Shown: positions 1 through 11,543 of the stretch, piece by piece
Layout: every line of letters begins with the position of its first letter
Position numbering within the stretch: the first letter of the stretch is position 1
Assembly: GCA_018894105.1 (NCBI GenBank)
Contig: CM032117.1
Coordinates: forward strand, 40,094,501 to 40,158,500
Origin: Jacaranda mimosifolia
Lineage: Eukaryota; Streptophyta; Magnoliopsida; Lamiales; Bignoniaceae
DNA length: 64,000 nt
Direction: 5' to 3'
Position numbers and translations under genes: made by a program
The notes under the pieces: model-generated
Told to the model about the DNA's origin: nothing
Seen by the model: the letters and a program-made list of their open reading frames with translations, nothing else
Databases searched by the model: none

Positions 1-700
1 GCGCTAGCTAACAACGCCTTGTCGCTCCTAATGCTTCCTCAAGTCATGGTCCCCACTCTACTCCACGGCACGACCCATGACACCGAGGTACCCAAGATCT
101 ATATAATCTAGTCCATGCTTGTTTTCAGGCATTGGACGACCTTATCTAAAGTTCGATTTAAGTTGAATAGAAGATCCTGGCCGAGGACTTAATGGTAGCC
201 TTAAATTGCATTGCAAGCCTGAGGTTGGTTTGTCTACCATCTTTTGCTGCTTGCAGATGATTGAAAGTATAGTTTAGGTGATCAGATGTATGCTTCTTGG
301 CTCTTCCCAAAAGACTTACTTTGCCCCTATAATAGTGATGGGCGCTACATATTTAACTAGGGTAAGCATGTCATTTCGACCCCACACTCAAACTACTATA
401 AATACTAGTTCTCTTAAATGTCTTATATATGCATTTTAGTAGCTTAAATTGCCCTTTTTTTTTATCTCTATTACTCTTCCTAAGCTCGACTTGACTTAAG
501 CACCGAAGGATTTCAGTGAAGGGCCACCTTGATAAGTCTGATGTGGTCTTTGTTTTGTAAGTTCGACCCTCCAAGTAGTTAACTCAAACATGCATCATTC
601 GACCTTATATACTTTTCACCAAACTAATACCAAAATTTTACCCTACCAAAGCTTAGATTATCACCAATTATACATATTATGTTTCAAAAAGGGAAAAAAA
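1..700. other. No gene; possible degraded Gypsy LTR
   Basis: No coding region is recognisable. Bases about 330-600 on the + strand look like a worn Ty3/Gypsy LTR: a TATA-like ctataaata near 398, then about 90 bases later a U5-like phrase (gacttaagcaccgaagg, near 493) of the kind common in plant Gypsy LTRs. No second LTR, target duplication or primer site is visible, so this is an inference from word similarity only. A short minus-strand frame at 371-574 has no recognisable domain. Confidence 0.25.
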
Positions 701-2689
701 AAAGCAAGCTTGGTGGTTTTATAAATGATTATCATGGGAAATATTTATATATATATATATTGTTTTTGCTACATCTAGTGATTTAAGGAGATATTTCACA
801 TTCTCAATCTATGAATTAAATTGAGGATACTATGGTAATTGAATTTGCAACAGATAGGGGAAAAGAAGTACATAAAATGGTTATAAAAAATGGATTCAAT
901 AACATAGTAGAAGCGATAACACAAAAAAGAATTTGACTCTTCTATAAATATTTGTAGTGTTCAAAATTTTTAAATTGAAAAAATAAACTAGGTTAAACTA
1001 AATAGATAAATAAGAAAAATGACAAAGAAAATCATATGTAGGACTTTAAAATCAGAGGATCCAAAAATATTTACCTCACAAAGCACAAATAATCGATCCA
1101 AATAACATCAAACTCTTTGAAACTTTAGGATATTCTTCAAGATGACTTCACAAATACAAAAGATGTGGAACATAGATAATTATGGTAGAAAAATATTTAT
1201 AATAAAATCTTCCTTTTATGAAGTATTTTTCTTTTTCTTTTTTAGGTTAATTAGGGAAAAGTAGCCAAACCTATTTTCAATTTAGCAATCAGACCCCATT
1301 TGAATTTTGTTTGTCTCCAATCCCTAGTCAAAGTTATTTTTTTTATTCAACTCCCCAGTTAAGTTAAAAAAACAAAAACAATCCCATTAAATTAAAATTA
1401 TCAAGAGACACTCCATTCAACCACTCACAAAACACGTTTCTTCAAAATAATTCTCCCCCTTCACGTTTTTTCTTCTTCTTCCCTTCATCTTCAAGATCGA
1501 TTCTCACTCTCTTAGATGATGCTATCTTCGCCTTTTCCCACTGGTGCTGCAACAACTGGCCTGCATTTATCGCTTCCCTTTCTTATTTTTGAACTAATTT
1601 TTCACCGTTTGTTGTGTTGCCCAAGCTAGAAAGGTTTTTGCTTCTCAATTGTAATTTTATCTTATATTATTCTGTATTGAAACACTGAAAAAAATTTCAT
1701 ACATTTCTTTGTTTGCTTCTTGTTTATCTAGGGTTAATTATTTTAGGCGTAATTTTGATATACTCAATTCACCCACAATCAATATCTCCTTTTATAAAAA
1801 CCTATAATGTAAGTTTTTTTGTACTTCGATATTATCAATTTATACTTCATTTGTTATTTTAAATGTATATATCAATTATCAATTATTTTTATTTAACAAT
1901 TATAAAGTTCATATAAGGTATAGTGTACATTAGTCGTTTGTAACTGAATTTTAAGAATATTATCTAACTTATAGTGTATACAAAGTGTATAAATTATGTT
2001 TAAACATTTCTTAGGCATCCATTCTTGAAAACTCATTATTAATATGATTAATATTATTTTTGAAAAATATGGTAGCGAAATGCAAACTTTCAGTATTTAA
2101 ATTATGAGTTGCAGTACACAAAACTTTCTTTGTATTTAAATTTTGAGTTGTAGTCATATATATCTTTCTATCTATAGAAATAATGGCTAAACCTCAGGGA
2201 CATACAAACCAAATTACCAAAGGTAATAGAGACTCTGAGCTATATTCTTGGTGCTCTTCAAGGTACTTTAAAAAATATTATGAAGGAGCTCGATGTCAAG
2301 ATGAGCTTCAGACACACTTGAGCATATTGTTATATAAAAAATGGGGACCTAGACAGTGGAGTTTATGTATGTATTTGGGTAGTGTGCTCTGCAAAAAACA
2401 CCAAGAATTTTTGGGAATGTACAAATAATTGTTCTAGAGACCACATACTGCTGCAAAAATTCTGATCGATGAGCATAGTGTAATGTATTCTAGGGCTCAA
2501 TGATGATATCCGGATGGTTATTATCTGGATGAATTTATTTTTTGTTTGTGGATATTAAGGTGATTGTTTTAGTATTTCTGACATTCTTACTGGATATTAT
2601 TTATAATTTGTGTATTTAAATGATCATAATGAATGGTGTTTATAATTCATAGTATAATTTGGAATATATATGTGTTATAGGTTAGCTCA
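701..2689. other. AT-rich intergenic stretch, no gene recognised
   Basis: This stretch has many stops in all frames. Bases about 1240-1700 are locally less AT-rich, with a pyrimidine-rich tract (tcttcttcttccc near 1470) that resembles a plant 5'UTR, followed by atgatg at about 1515, but the frame closes quickly. An 81-codon + strand frame at 2183-2428 matches no family I know. It may be part of the same mobile DNA as the tandem array that follows. Confidence 0.4.
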
Positions 2690-5040
2690 AAATAAGTACA
2701 CAACTAGTGATAACTCAGTACATAAATACAATTTCAAAGTACATAATTGCCAAAACTACGTACTTTTTTTTTCTTCTTCAGATTTCTAGTACCATTCCCA
2801 ACATATAAGGGATTGAATTCAATTCAGCCTAATATGGACCTTGCATGATCATAAGACCGTGACGTATTAGTCTTAGGACTCATATAGTCATAATGACATG
2901 TTCAATAGTTTTTTTATGGTGGTGTCGGGAAGGTTCATTTGACTCATGCATCATTAGTTTATACTGCTATGAATAAGAGCGCAAGTAGTTGGATATAAAT
3001 ATTTGAGTTCCTAACTGCTTCAACACATACTATCATGACCATTTCTTCAACAAACTATGATTTTGTCGCGTTATGGTGTCTTATTTGTTGTTCCATGTAT
3101 CTAATTGAGCCTCAACATGGTCTTTGGAAAAGCAAGTATATAAACACGCATAATAGGTACACAATATTAGTACATTAAGTACATAAATGCAATTCTGAAG
3201 TACATAAATGCCAATATTGGGTACTTTTCTACGGATTTCCAATATCATTCTCAGTACATAAGGGATCAAGTTCAATTCGACCTAATTTGCCATTACATGA
3301 TCATAAGACTTTGGTGTATTGGTCCTAGGACTCATATAGTTATGATAGGTTCACTAGCTATTGATGGCGGTGTTGGGAGGATTAATTTGGCTCATGCATC
3401 ATTGGTTTATACTAATATGACTGAGAGCGCAAGTGGTTGGATGTGGGTTATTGAGTTTTCAACCATTTCAACATGTACTATCACGATCATTTCTTCAACA
3501 AACCACAATTTTGTCACGTTAATATGTCTTATGTGTTGTTCCACGTATCGAATTGAGCCTCAACTCTGTCTTTTTAAAAGCAAGTACAGGAACACACATA
3601 ATAGGTACATAACATTAGCAAATTAAGTACATAAATGCAGTTTTGGAGTACATAAATGACAATACTAGGTAATTTTCTATGAATTTTTGGTATCATTCTC
3701 AGCACATAAGGGATCGAGTTCAATTCAACCTAATCTGGCAATTGCATAATCATAAGACCATGACATATTAGTCATAGGACTCATATAATCATAATAAGTT
3801 CACTGGTTTTCAATGGTAGTGTTGGGAGGATTCATTTAACTCATGCATCAATGGTTCATTCTATTTTGAATAAGAGTGCAAGTGGTTGAATGTGTGTGTT
3901 TGAGTTCCCAACTATTTCAACATGTACTATCACAATAATTTTTTCAAGAGACCATGATTTTGTCACATTAGTGTGTCTTATGTGTTGTTTCACACATAGA
4001 ATTGAGCCTCATTTTAGCCTTTGAAAAAGCAAGCACATAAAAACGAAAAATAAGTAACAATATCGGCAAACTAAGTATATAATTGAGATTACATAACTAC
4101 CAAAACAAGGAACTTTTTTGTCAATTTTTGGTATCATTCTCAGCATATAAGGGATTGAGCTCAATTCGGCCTAATTTGGCCATTGTGTGATCATAAGATC
4201 ATGGCCAACATGTACTATCACAACCACGTATTCGATAAATCATGCATTTGAAGTTACAGGTCACCAATGTATTGTTCCATGCATCGATTGAGGTTAAAAT
4301 CGGCCTTTGGAAAAGCAAGTATAGAATCCTTTACCATAAGTATACAACATATACAAACTGAGTACATGAACCTTATCTCCAAGTACATAAGTGTCGGAAT
4401 TGGGTATTTTTTTTCAAATTTTTAGTAGCATTCTCAACGCATTGGAGAACATTCTCCATTCTGCCTAATTTGCCTATTCCATGATCATCAGTCCACAAAG
4501 TATGATCATAAGGACTTATTTGGTGATGATAGTTTTAGTGGTATAGGATAGGGGTGTCGGAGTTATTCATTTGCCTCATGCGTAAGGGCTTTATACTAGG
4601 ACGAATGATACCACAAGTGGTGAGATGTGGGTCTTTGTGTTCCAACCATTTGAACACGTACTATTACGACCACATATTTAACAAATCATGCTATTGAAGT
4701 TATGGGTCACCAATGTGTTGTTCCATGCATCGATTGAGGTTAAAATCGACATTTGAAAAGAAAGTACAAAATCCCTTACCATAAGTACACAACATATACA
4801 AACTGAGTATATAAACTCTGTCTCCAAGTACATAAGTGCTGAAACTGGGTTTTTTTTTTTTTTTTTTCAAATTTTCAGTATCATTCTTAGTACATAAGGA
4901 AATGTTTTCCGTTCTACCTAATCTGCCCATTTCATGATCATCATACCACGAAGTATGATCATAAGGACTCATTTAGTGATGATAGTTTCGGTGGTGTAGA
5001 AGAGGGGTGTTGGAGTGATTTATTTGCCTCATGCATTTAA
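2690..5040 (+). repeat. Tandem array, about 450-bp monomer
   Basis: A long monomer repeats at least five times. The anchor word ataaggg(a) or its diverged form occurs at 2805, 3258, 3706, 4147, about 4441 and 4894, so the spacings are 453, 448, 441, about 294 and 453. The short interval marks a monomer with an internal deletion of about 150 bases. Each monomer carries the words catgatcataag, ctcatgcatc, atgtgttgttcca and several gtacataa(gt/at) motifs. Monomers differ by point changes and small indels, so the array is not recent. Apparent ORFs at 3297-3626 (+), 3081-3275 (-) and 4700-4972 (-) are shadows of the repeat. Confidence 0.85.
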
Positions 5041-5047
5041 ATATTTC

Positions 5048-5350
5048 TCATGGCTTTTTTTCCAATTATTAATATTTTTAATTTTATATTTTTATAATTT
5101 ATTATTAATTTTTCAAAAGTGATGATTTCTAATGTTGATTTTAAAAAACATTTTTTAGTTAATATTTTTAAAGTTTATAATAATTTTTAGAAGTTTGAGA
5201 CTAGAATTTTTTTTCAAATTTTTTATTACAAATTAAGCATATAAAATAAAATATATATATAAAAGATAAATTAAAAAATAGAAAATTTGTTAGAATTCGT
5301 ATTACAAATTTAAGATTTGCTTCTTTAGGAGTTTTCTTAAATTATATAGG
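5048..5350 (+). repeat. AT-rich dispersed repeat, copy 1
   Basis: This block matches 7828-8147 along its whole length in the same orientation. Shared words include gatgatttctaatgt, tttttagaagtt, agactagaattttttt, aagcatataaaataaaa and the end phrase gttagaattc followed by attacaaatttaagatttgcttctt. The copies differ by scattered substitutions and short A-rich indels. It looks like a non-autonomous element or a segmental duplicate; the family is not known. Confidence 0.75.
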
Positions 5351-5364
5351 TCATTTTTCTCATT

Positions 5365-5480
5365 TAACTTACATTCTTAATGTTTATGAGTTTAATTTCT
5401 ATAAAAATAAATAAAAATCATATAGTTATCAAATATTAAGATAAATATAAAGGAGAACTAAAGGAAGTAATTATACTATT
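5365..5480 (+). repeat. AT-rich dispersed repeat, second family, copy 1
   Basis: This matches 6799-6920 in the same orientation. Shared words are taatgtttatgaatttaat (one change), atatagttat, and aataaatataaagagaa followed by aaagaaagta. It lies directly downstream of the repeat at 5048-5350, so the two may be parts of one longer element with rearranged copies. Confidence 0.55.
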
Positions 5481-5799
5481 ATAAAAAAAAAATTGTGTCT
5501 AAAATGAAAATTATACCAAATTTTAGTATATCAAATTTGCCCTTTTACTGATTCAATATTCAATAAAATTTATCTGTAAAAATAACCACCATTTATTCAA
5601 AAACTTTCACTATTTATCTATTTTAATTACTTTTAAATATTTTCTTTAATCTGGTAAAGAATTATAAAAATTTTACTTTAAGTGAGTACTATCTTCATAA
5701 TTATGGAAATTATAAATATGATTTTGTGATACATGTCAATTTGTAGTATAATGAATTTGAAAATATGTATAAATAATATGATTACTCAAAAATATTTTA

Positions 5800-5833
5800 T
5801 GCACACAAAAACTGTGTGCAAAGGATTGCTAGT
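5800..5833 (+). mobile_element. Helitron-like 3' terminus
   Basis: A hairpin with perfect 8-base arms (tgcacaca 5800-5807 and tgtgtgca 5813-5820, 5-base loop) is followed eight bases later by ctag and then t (5829-5833). A short GC-richer hairpin about ten bases before CTRR, with a T after it, is the accepted Helitron 3' signature. The 5' TC end was not found, and Rep/helicase coding sequence is absent, so any element would be non-autonomous. Confidence 0.4.
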
Positions 5834-7827
5834 AATAGTAAAAAGAAATCCAGTGAGTACTCTATTATTATTTTTACTTTTGGTATAAATTTGATCAATA
5901 TAATTTAGTTTATATATTTCTTTAAAAGAAATCCTCAATATGTTCGCAAATAATAGAAGTTTTATGCTAGTTTTTTATGCTTGACAATAGTACTTCATTT
6001 TAATTAGATGATAAGATTTGACATGATTTAAAAAAATATATGAATTTAAAATAGAAAAAGGTAACACAATTATTAAGATTAGGATATCGATGAATTCTTT
6101 TTATTTTCTATCTAAAACTCTTTATTCATCTTTACCCAAAACATGCGCATGCAACACATGTTGGACTTGTTTTTGTTTCAATATATTACTCTTAAATAGA
6201 AATTTATTATTGACTTTTATTGTTCGTACGTTTGTTGATGGGATAATACCTTAATTTGGTTCGATATCTATATCGGCAGAAGCTTTGTAATTACATTATT
6301 TTAAGAAACGCTACTTAATTAAGAATAGTTTATATATAATTTCGTTCCTTCTTTATTAGTTCCTTTTATTTTTTTGGGACATATACAATAATACTTAATT
6401 AGCAATAAGATAAAATAAAAAATATTATAAAGTGAAAAATACATAAGATTAATTACTTTTTTATTTTATTTTTTAAGTTAGCCTTCACTTTTCATTTCTT
6501 ATTTTTCTCCAAACAATTATTAATCAATTAAATATATAAACATTTATTAAAATGTATGAGAAATAATGCATTTCAGTTTGAATTTCTTGATGTGTCCTTA
6601 ATATTTACTTTTCTAACAATTTTAACAATACAAAAGGAAAAACAAAAATAACCATTTACCTATTTTGTTTACATAAATATTTCATTAGATTTTAAACTTT
6701 TTTTAATACATTTTCATATACATTTTAATTTTTGTCGTTATTTTCATATAATATTTCATATATACATATATGTATATATGTATTACGTTAATTTTTTATT
6801 TAACTTGAATTATTAATGTTTATGAATTTAATGTGTACAAACATAAAGAAAATTATATAGTTATTAAATGTTAAAATAAATATAAAGAGAAAAAATAAAG
6901 AAAGTAGTAAAGAGAAAGGAAATTGGATAAGTACTCTAATTTTTGTAAAAAAAAAAAAAAAGGAAAATAGATTATAACGGAGAAATTGGAGGATGATTTT
7001 GGAGGGAAGTTAGAGCTACAAATTTTGGAGGAAAATTGGAGGGAAATTAAAAGTAAAATTTCGGAGGGAAAGAAATTCAAAATGAAATAATGAATAACTA
7101 AATTTTTGGTTACATTTAATTATAAGGAGACTCTTTGGTCATATAATGTATACAACATTTGCTTTAAAAAAAATTGTTATTTGACTTAATCTTTTGCAAG
7201 TAACATTTATTCAATAAATTAATTTTATCTTGGAGGGTTTGGCATTAGATGATTAATGAAATTTTCTGCTGTTTATTCTCAAAAAAAAAATTATAAATTA
7301 TGTAAAGATTGTAAAAATTAATTCCGCACACAATCATGCCTTTAAAGCATCATTATATTGAATTTTTACTTTTGAATTAATTGATAAAAAATTGACTAAA
7401 AAAATTTGTTGTAGAGATTAGAATGGACAAGAAAAAAGCAATTTTTTTTTAAAGATAACATTCTAATTTAATCTATGAAACGTAAGTTATTTTCAAAAGT
7501 GTTGGGACATGGGGTCCCAACTATATATTTACAAATTCCCAACTATATATTTATAAATTGAACATAAAATGATCATTTAATTTTTATTATATTTTATTTA
7601 TACTTTTATCTTTCTTCATTTTTAAATAAAGACAGGCTTTTCCCTTAAAGAAAATATATCTATTTGTTTTTAATTTTTAATTTTTTAAATTAAAATTAGA
7701 CATATGACATATCCCAACTTTTAATTTTGGGGATAATGGAAGTGAGTGCTTCAGAGTGGGGAGATGGGGATGTGCGAGAATTAGGCTAGTGGGTGTGTGG
7801 TATGTGGGGTGTGGAATTTAAAATTTT
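5834..7827. other. AT-rich stretch without genes
   Basis: Apart from the repeat copy at 6799-6920, I see poly(A) at about 6948-6962, a purine-rich run of ggaggaaa-type words at about 6980-7075, a tandem duplication of a roughly 22-base word (cccaactatatattta type) at about 7515-7558, and a G-rich run at about 7731-7812. None suggests a coding sequence. The minus-strand frame at 6871-7080 is a pyrimidine-rich shadow of the purine run. Confidence 0.5.
6799..6920 (+). repeat. AT-rich dispersed repeat, second family, copy 2
   Basis: Partner of 5365-5480 in the same orientation; the two share several near-identical words over about 115 bases. Confidence 0.55.
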
Positions 7828-8147
7828 CTCATGTTTTTTCTCTTTTAAATTATTAATGCTTTAATTATATACTTTTACATTTTATTATTAGTATTTCAAA
7901 TATGATGATTTCTAATGTCGATTTAAAAAAATAAATTTTAGTTATTAGTTTTAAAGTTTTATAATTAATTTTTAGAAGTTCAAGACTAGAATTTTTTTCA
8001 ATTTTTCTATTACAAATAAGCATATAAAATAAAAAATAAAAAATAAAAATAAAAGATAAAAAAAAAGATAAATTAAAAAAATAACAAATTGTTAGAATTC
8101 CTATTACAAATTTAAGATTTGCTTCTTTTAGAGTTTTCTTAAGTTAT
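7828..8147 (+). repeat. AT-rich dispersed repeat, copy 2
   Basis: Partner of 5048-5350 in the same orientation. This copy is longer because of an added run of aaataaaa-type units near 8025-8070. Confidence 0.75.
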
Positions 8148-8472
8148 ATATATTTTTTTATTTTATGATGTTTCAATTGTATTATTTTAACAAAAGTGCG
8201 TGAACAGTAAAATCAGCAGCTTAAAATTGATTCAAAGTCAGTGGCTATTACGTATAAGATCACCAAACATAAAAGCCTAACGATATCGAAGTATTGTCTT
8301 GTTGGCATTCAATGAAGGCTTTTAGCCTTAAAAAAAATATTTCAAATAGTGAAAGAGAAAATGAGTAATTCATAAACTAATTCAAAAACTTAATTAAAAA
8401 AATTAACTTATATAACTATGTTTATGGTGATTTTTGAAAAAAATTAATCAATGTACTCTACTAGCATTGAGT

Positions 8473-8477
8473 ATTTA
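8473..8477. repeat. Target-site duplication, left copy
   Basis: attta directly before the 5' LTR; identical to 19703-19707 directly after the 3' LTR. Five bases is the expected length for a Gypsy integrase. Confidence 0.85.
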
Positions 8478-11400
8478 AGTAACATCCCGGATTTGAAATA
8501 CCATAAAATTTAAAAAAGAGAAGGATTGAATATCATAAAATTAAAATAGGAAAAGGATTTGATTGTCTATAATTATAAAATTTAGGGGGTCAATGTGAGC
8601 GAATTAAAAGTTCAAGGACTTTAGAATAATTAAATTTGGACTCAATTGCCCACAAATAGAAATGTTGTGGGTCAATGTATAAGAATTAAAAATTAGAGAG
8701 TTTAATTGAAACTCAGAGGCCAAAGTGAAAGGCGGTTAAAAGCCCAGGGGTTCAATTAAGATGGTGGAAAAGTTTCGGGGGTCAAATTGAAGAAGTTGAA
8801 AATATTTTATATATATAAGATTAAGGACGAAATTATGTCTAATTCTCAAAATCGACCTTAGACCCACCAGGAGGCGAATCACTGGAAAACCACTAGAAAA
8901 CTTGAAAATTATACCGTAGTAAGCTTTCTCTAGCTGAGAGGAGCACAATTATACAAAGATTGACCAAAAGCATTGAAGAAATCGCTGAGATATTGAGGGC
9001 GATGGCAAACAAGCAGCATAGGTGGTGGTTGGCGATTTTCGGCGGCGAAATGGGGCTGGACTCAAGGGGCTTTTGGTCAGAATCATATGGCAGTGCAAAG
9101 GTAGCCTAAATTAGGATTTTCGATGGCGAGTAGCAGAGGAATTGAGATGGCGATGTTCGGTGGCACTAGGGTTTCTCCATAGCTTTAAATGGCCAATCGA
9201 CCAGTGCGCTGGAGTTAGAACCAAAAATTGTATGGGGCATTTTGTTGGCCATGATGAGCCGCTTCTTTTGATATGGCCAACTCCATCTTCAGCAACGATG
9301 GCAGCCTAGCGGTGGTAGTTTGACAGGGGGCTCAAAATGATATTTTAAGTCCATCTGGGCTATTCTCGACTTGAAATTGGATCCGAATTCGATCCAAATT
9401 TCATATTGAATGATATATTCGATTGATTTTTACACTTCTAATTCAATGCTAACTAAATTAAGATTATTGAAATGTAATTTCACTCGAGATAATGAGTAAT
9501 TTTGTGAGTATTGAATAAAATTAATTATAATTCTATGTTTAGGAAATTAAGAATTAAAAGTTTTACCCTTGGACTGATAATATAGCATGTTGTGAACGAA
9601 ATATAGTTAAACTTAACCTAAAGCTTAAGCTATATGAATGTTAGAACGAAACTGAATTATCAAACTTGAACTTGATTAACTTGTAAAATCCAACTAATTT
9701 AAGAACTTGGACCCTCATCACGTACCGTAAAATAAGTGAAGTAATGAATGGAGTTGTTAGAGATAGCCACTCAAGAATTATATATGCCAACCTATAATTA
9801 AACTAGCTCGAAGTCCTAGAATAAGATAATCAAGTATATCATAAAGCTATCGAAACGGTTAGAAATTAAGACGATAAGATGGGAATGATCGGACTCAAGT
9901 AAGTAAAGTCATGTAATACTGAGAGTATCATGTATCTGAAGGCTAAATGAGACCACAATGATATAGGTCGTATTAGTGATCTATTCTTCTATTGATTAGT
10001 TAAGGATTAACAAATTTAGTTGTCTTGAGCATTTTGATATCAAACGAAGATTATCGGGATTGTGTCGGAATAACTTTAAATTTAATAGAGACATTAACTA
10101 CATTTATATTTAAGATTCAGATGATTAATAGGATGATAACTTGGGTAATCTTATGACGATTTTCAGTTTGACTAGGAAGCCAGGACTTGAGCGACCAAAC
10201 AACTAGATAACTCCTTCTGCAATTACCAAGTGAGTTTATACTCAATAATATAAGATTTCTTTGCTGGGGAAAGTACATATATATATATATATATTTGTTT
10301 TATATCCTGGTTGCTTAATTCCTTTCAATCTACTTGTTCAGAAATTTACCACACATCACCATTTTATGTTGGTTGTGGTTCTTACTAAACTTTATTTATG
10401 ATATTGTAGCTGAAATTGGCAATCGTGTTGGGAAAATTGAAAAGGAATTTCAAAATACATGTTCTATTAGTGCCATGACTATCATCTTGAAGTGAGCTCG
10501 ATATTAATTGCTTGATTGCTTGTATGTCATGGCAAATCGTTAATTGCAATGCTGTTGGACGTGTTACGTGATAATAGTGAAAGTGTTTAATACCTTTGGG
10601 GGTGGGCCCAGGGATTAGCTTCAAAAGATGATCGAGTGGAATGAACTAACAGTGATTGATCCTTCGGCTAATACCTGCACAAGCTGTACATATAATCCTA
10701 GCTCATAGCCAACTGGAGGTAGTTGTCCACGAGCGGGATTAGACATACGGCTAGCCATGCCTAGTGCGTGTTTAAGTGTTCGAGCAGATCATTCAAAATT
10801 TAATAACAATTTTCATGTTTTCGAAACTAAAGTGACATGGCAGGAGAACCACCAAAAGTAAGATTGTGAAAGTAATTGAGGTGCTTAATACTTGTGTTTT
10901 GAAACTCAATGTTTGATAAAAATCAAATGATTGTTCAAATATCTTGTCGACCCCTTTGGTCATATTTCAGATTTAAATCTCTATAAACAGGCCGCGAGTT
11001 TTGTGAAGTCTCATCACTGGTATGGGATGATGGTGAGACGGATCACCTAAAATTTTTACTAAAATCTTATCTCATGGCTTCTGAAAATTTTAATGCTTCT
11101 ATTTTTTCTTATATATTGTTTAAGAAATTGTCGCTTTGTTGTTATTGCTAGATTATCTCACTAAGTCATTGGACTTATGTTGTTGTGTTGTTATCTTCTG
11201 TTCTTTACCCCATATAAGAAAAAGTGATGAAGATAGATCAAACCATGGAATACATGAGGTAATAGGTCTAATAAATATATATATATATATATATATATAT
11301 GCATCTTGTAATTATAGAAATACTGACATCAATGTAATGAATGTGGTGGAAGTGCTAAGTATAGGTTATGGTATTTTGAGAATAAGTTGAATCTCCGATG

Positions 11401-11527
11401 GGTGGCGCTTGAGGAAATTAAATACTTTAGATTTTGAAAGTTTATATTTTTGTTATCTAGCAGACTTGTGGTATAGAATGGGTGGCACCTCGAACGGGAG
11501 CAGACGCCTCCTCGCTGGGGTGCCACA
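8478..11527 (+). repeat. 5' LTR of Tekay-like element
   Basis: About 3,050 bp, direct repeat of 16673-19702. The first bases (agtaaca) have lost the canonical TG seen in the 3' LTR; the end is canonical ca. A TATA-like run at about 8808-8817 (tatatatataa) sits where the LTR promoter is expected and is also present in the other LTR. An (AT)n run at about 11276-11300 is expanded compared with the 3' LTR. Short ORFs at 8736-8948, 10385-10624 and 11136-11390 lie in LTR sequence and are not genes. Confidence 0.9.
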
Positions 11528-11531
11528 TATG

Positions 11532-11543
11532 TGGTATTAAAGC
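11532..11543 (+). other. Primer-binding site (tRNA-Met initiator type)
   Basis: tggtattaaagc matches the usual plant tRNA-Met(i) complement tggtatcagagc at 10 of 12 bases. The two differences are C to T and G to A, the pattern expected from decay of methylated DNA. It begins four bases after the 5' LTR ends. Confidence 0.8.

Noticed and set aside
2183..2428. 81-codon + strand frame
   Set aside because: No domain, no family match known to me, close to repeat DNA; likely a chance frame.
2690..5040. Repeats considered as a CRISPR array
   Set aside because: Monomers are about 450 bp and homologous throughout, with no short repeat/unique spacer pattern, in eukaryotic DNA.
1240..5560. Possible Mutator-like element with gggaaaag... 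left end
   Set aside because: No convincing inverted partner or 9-bp duplication could be found by eye.
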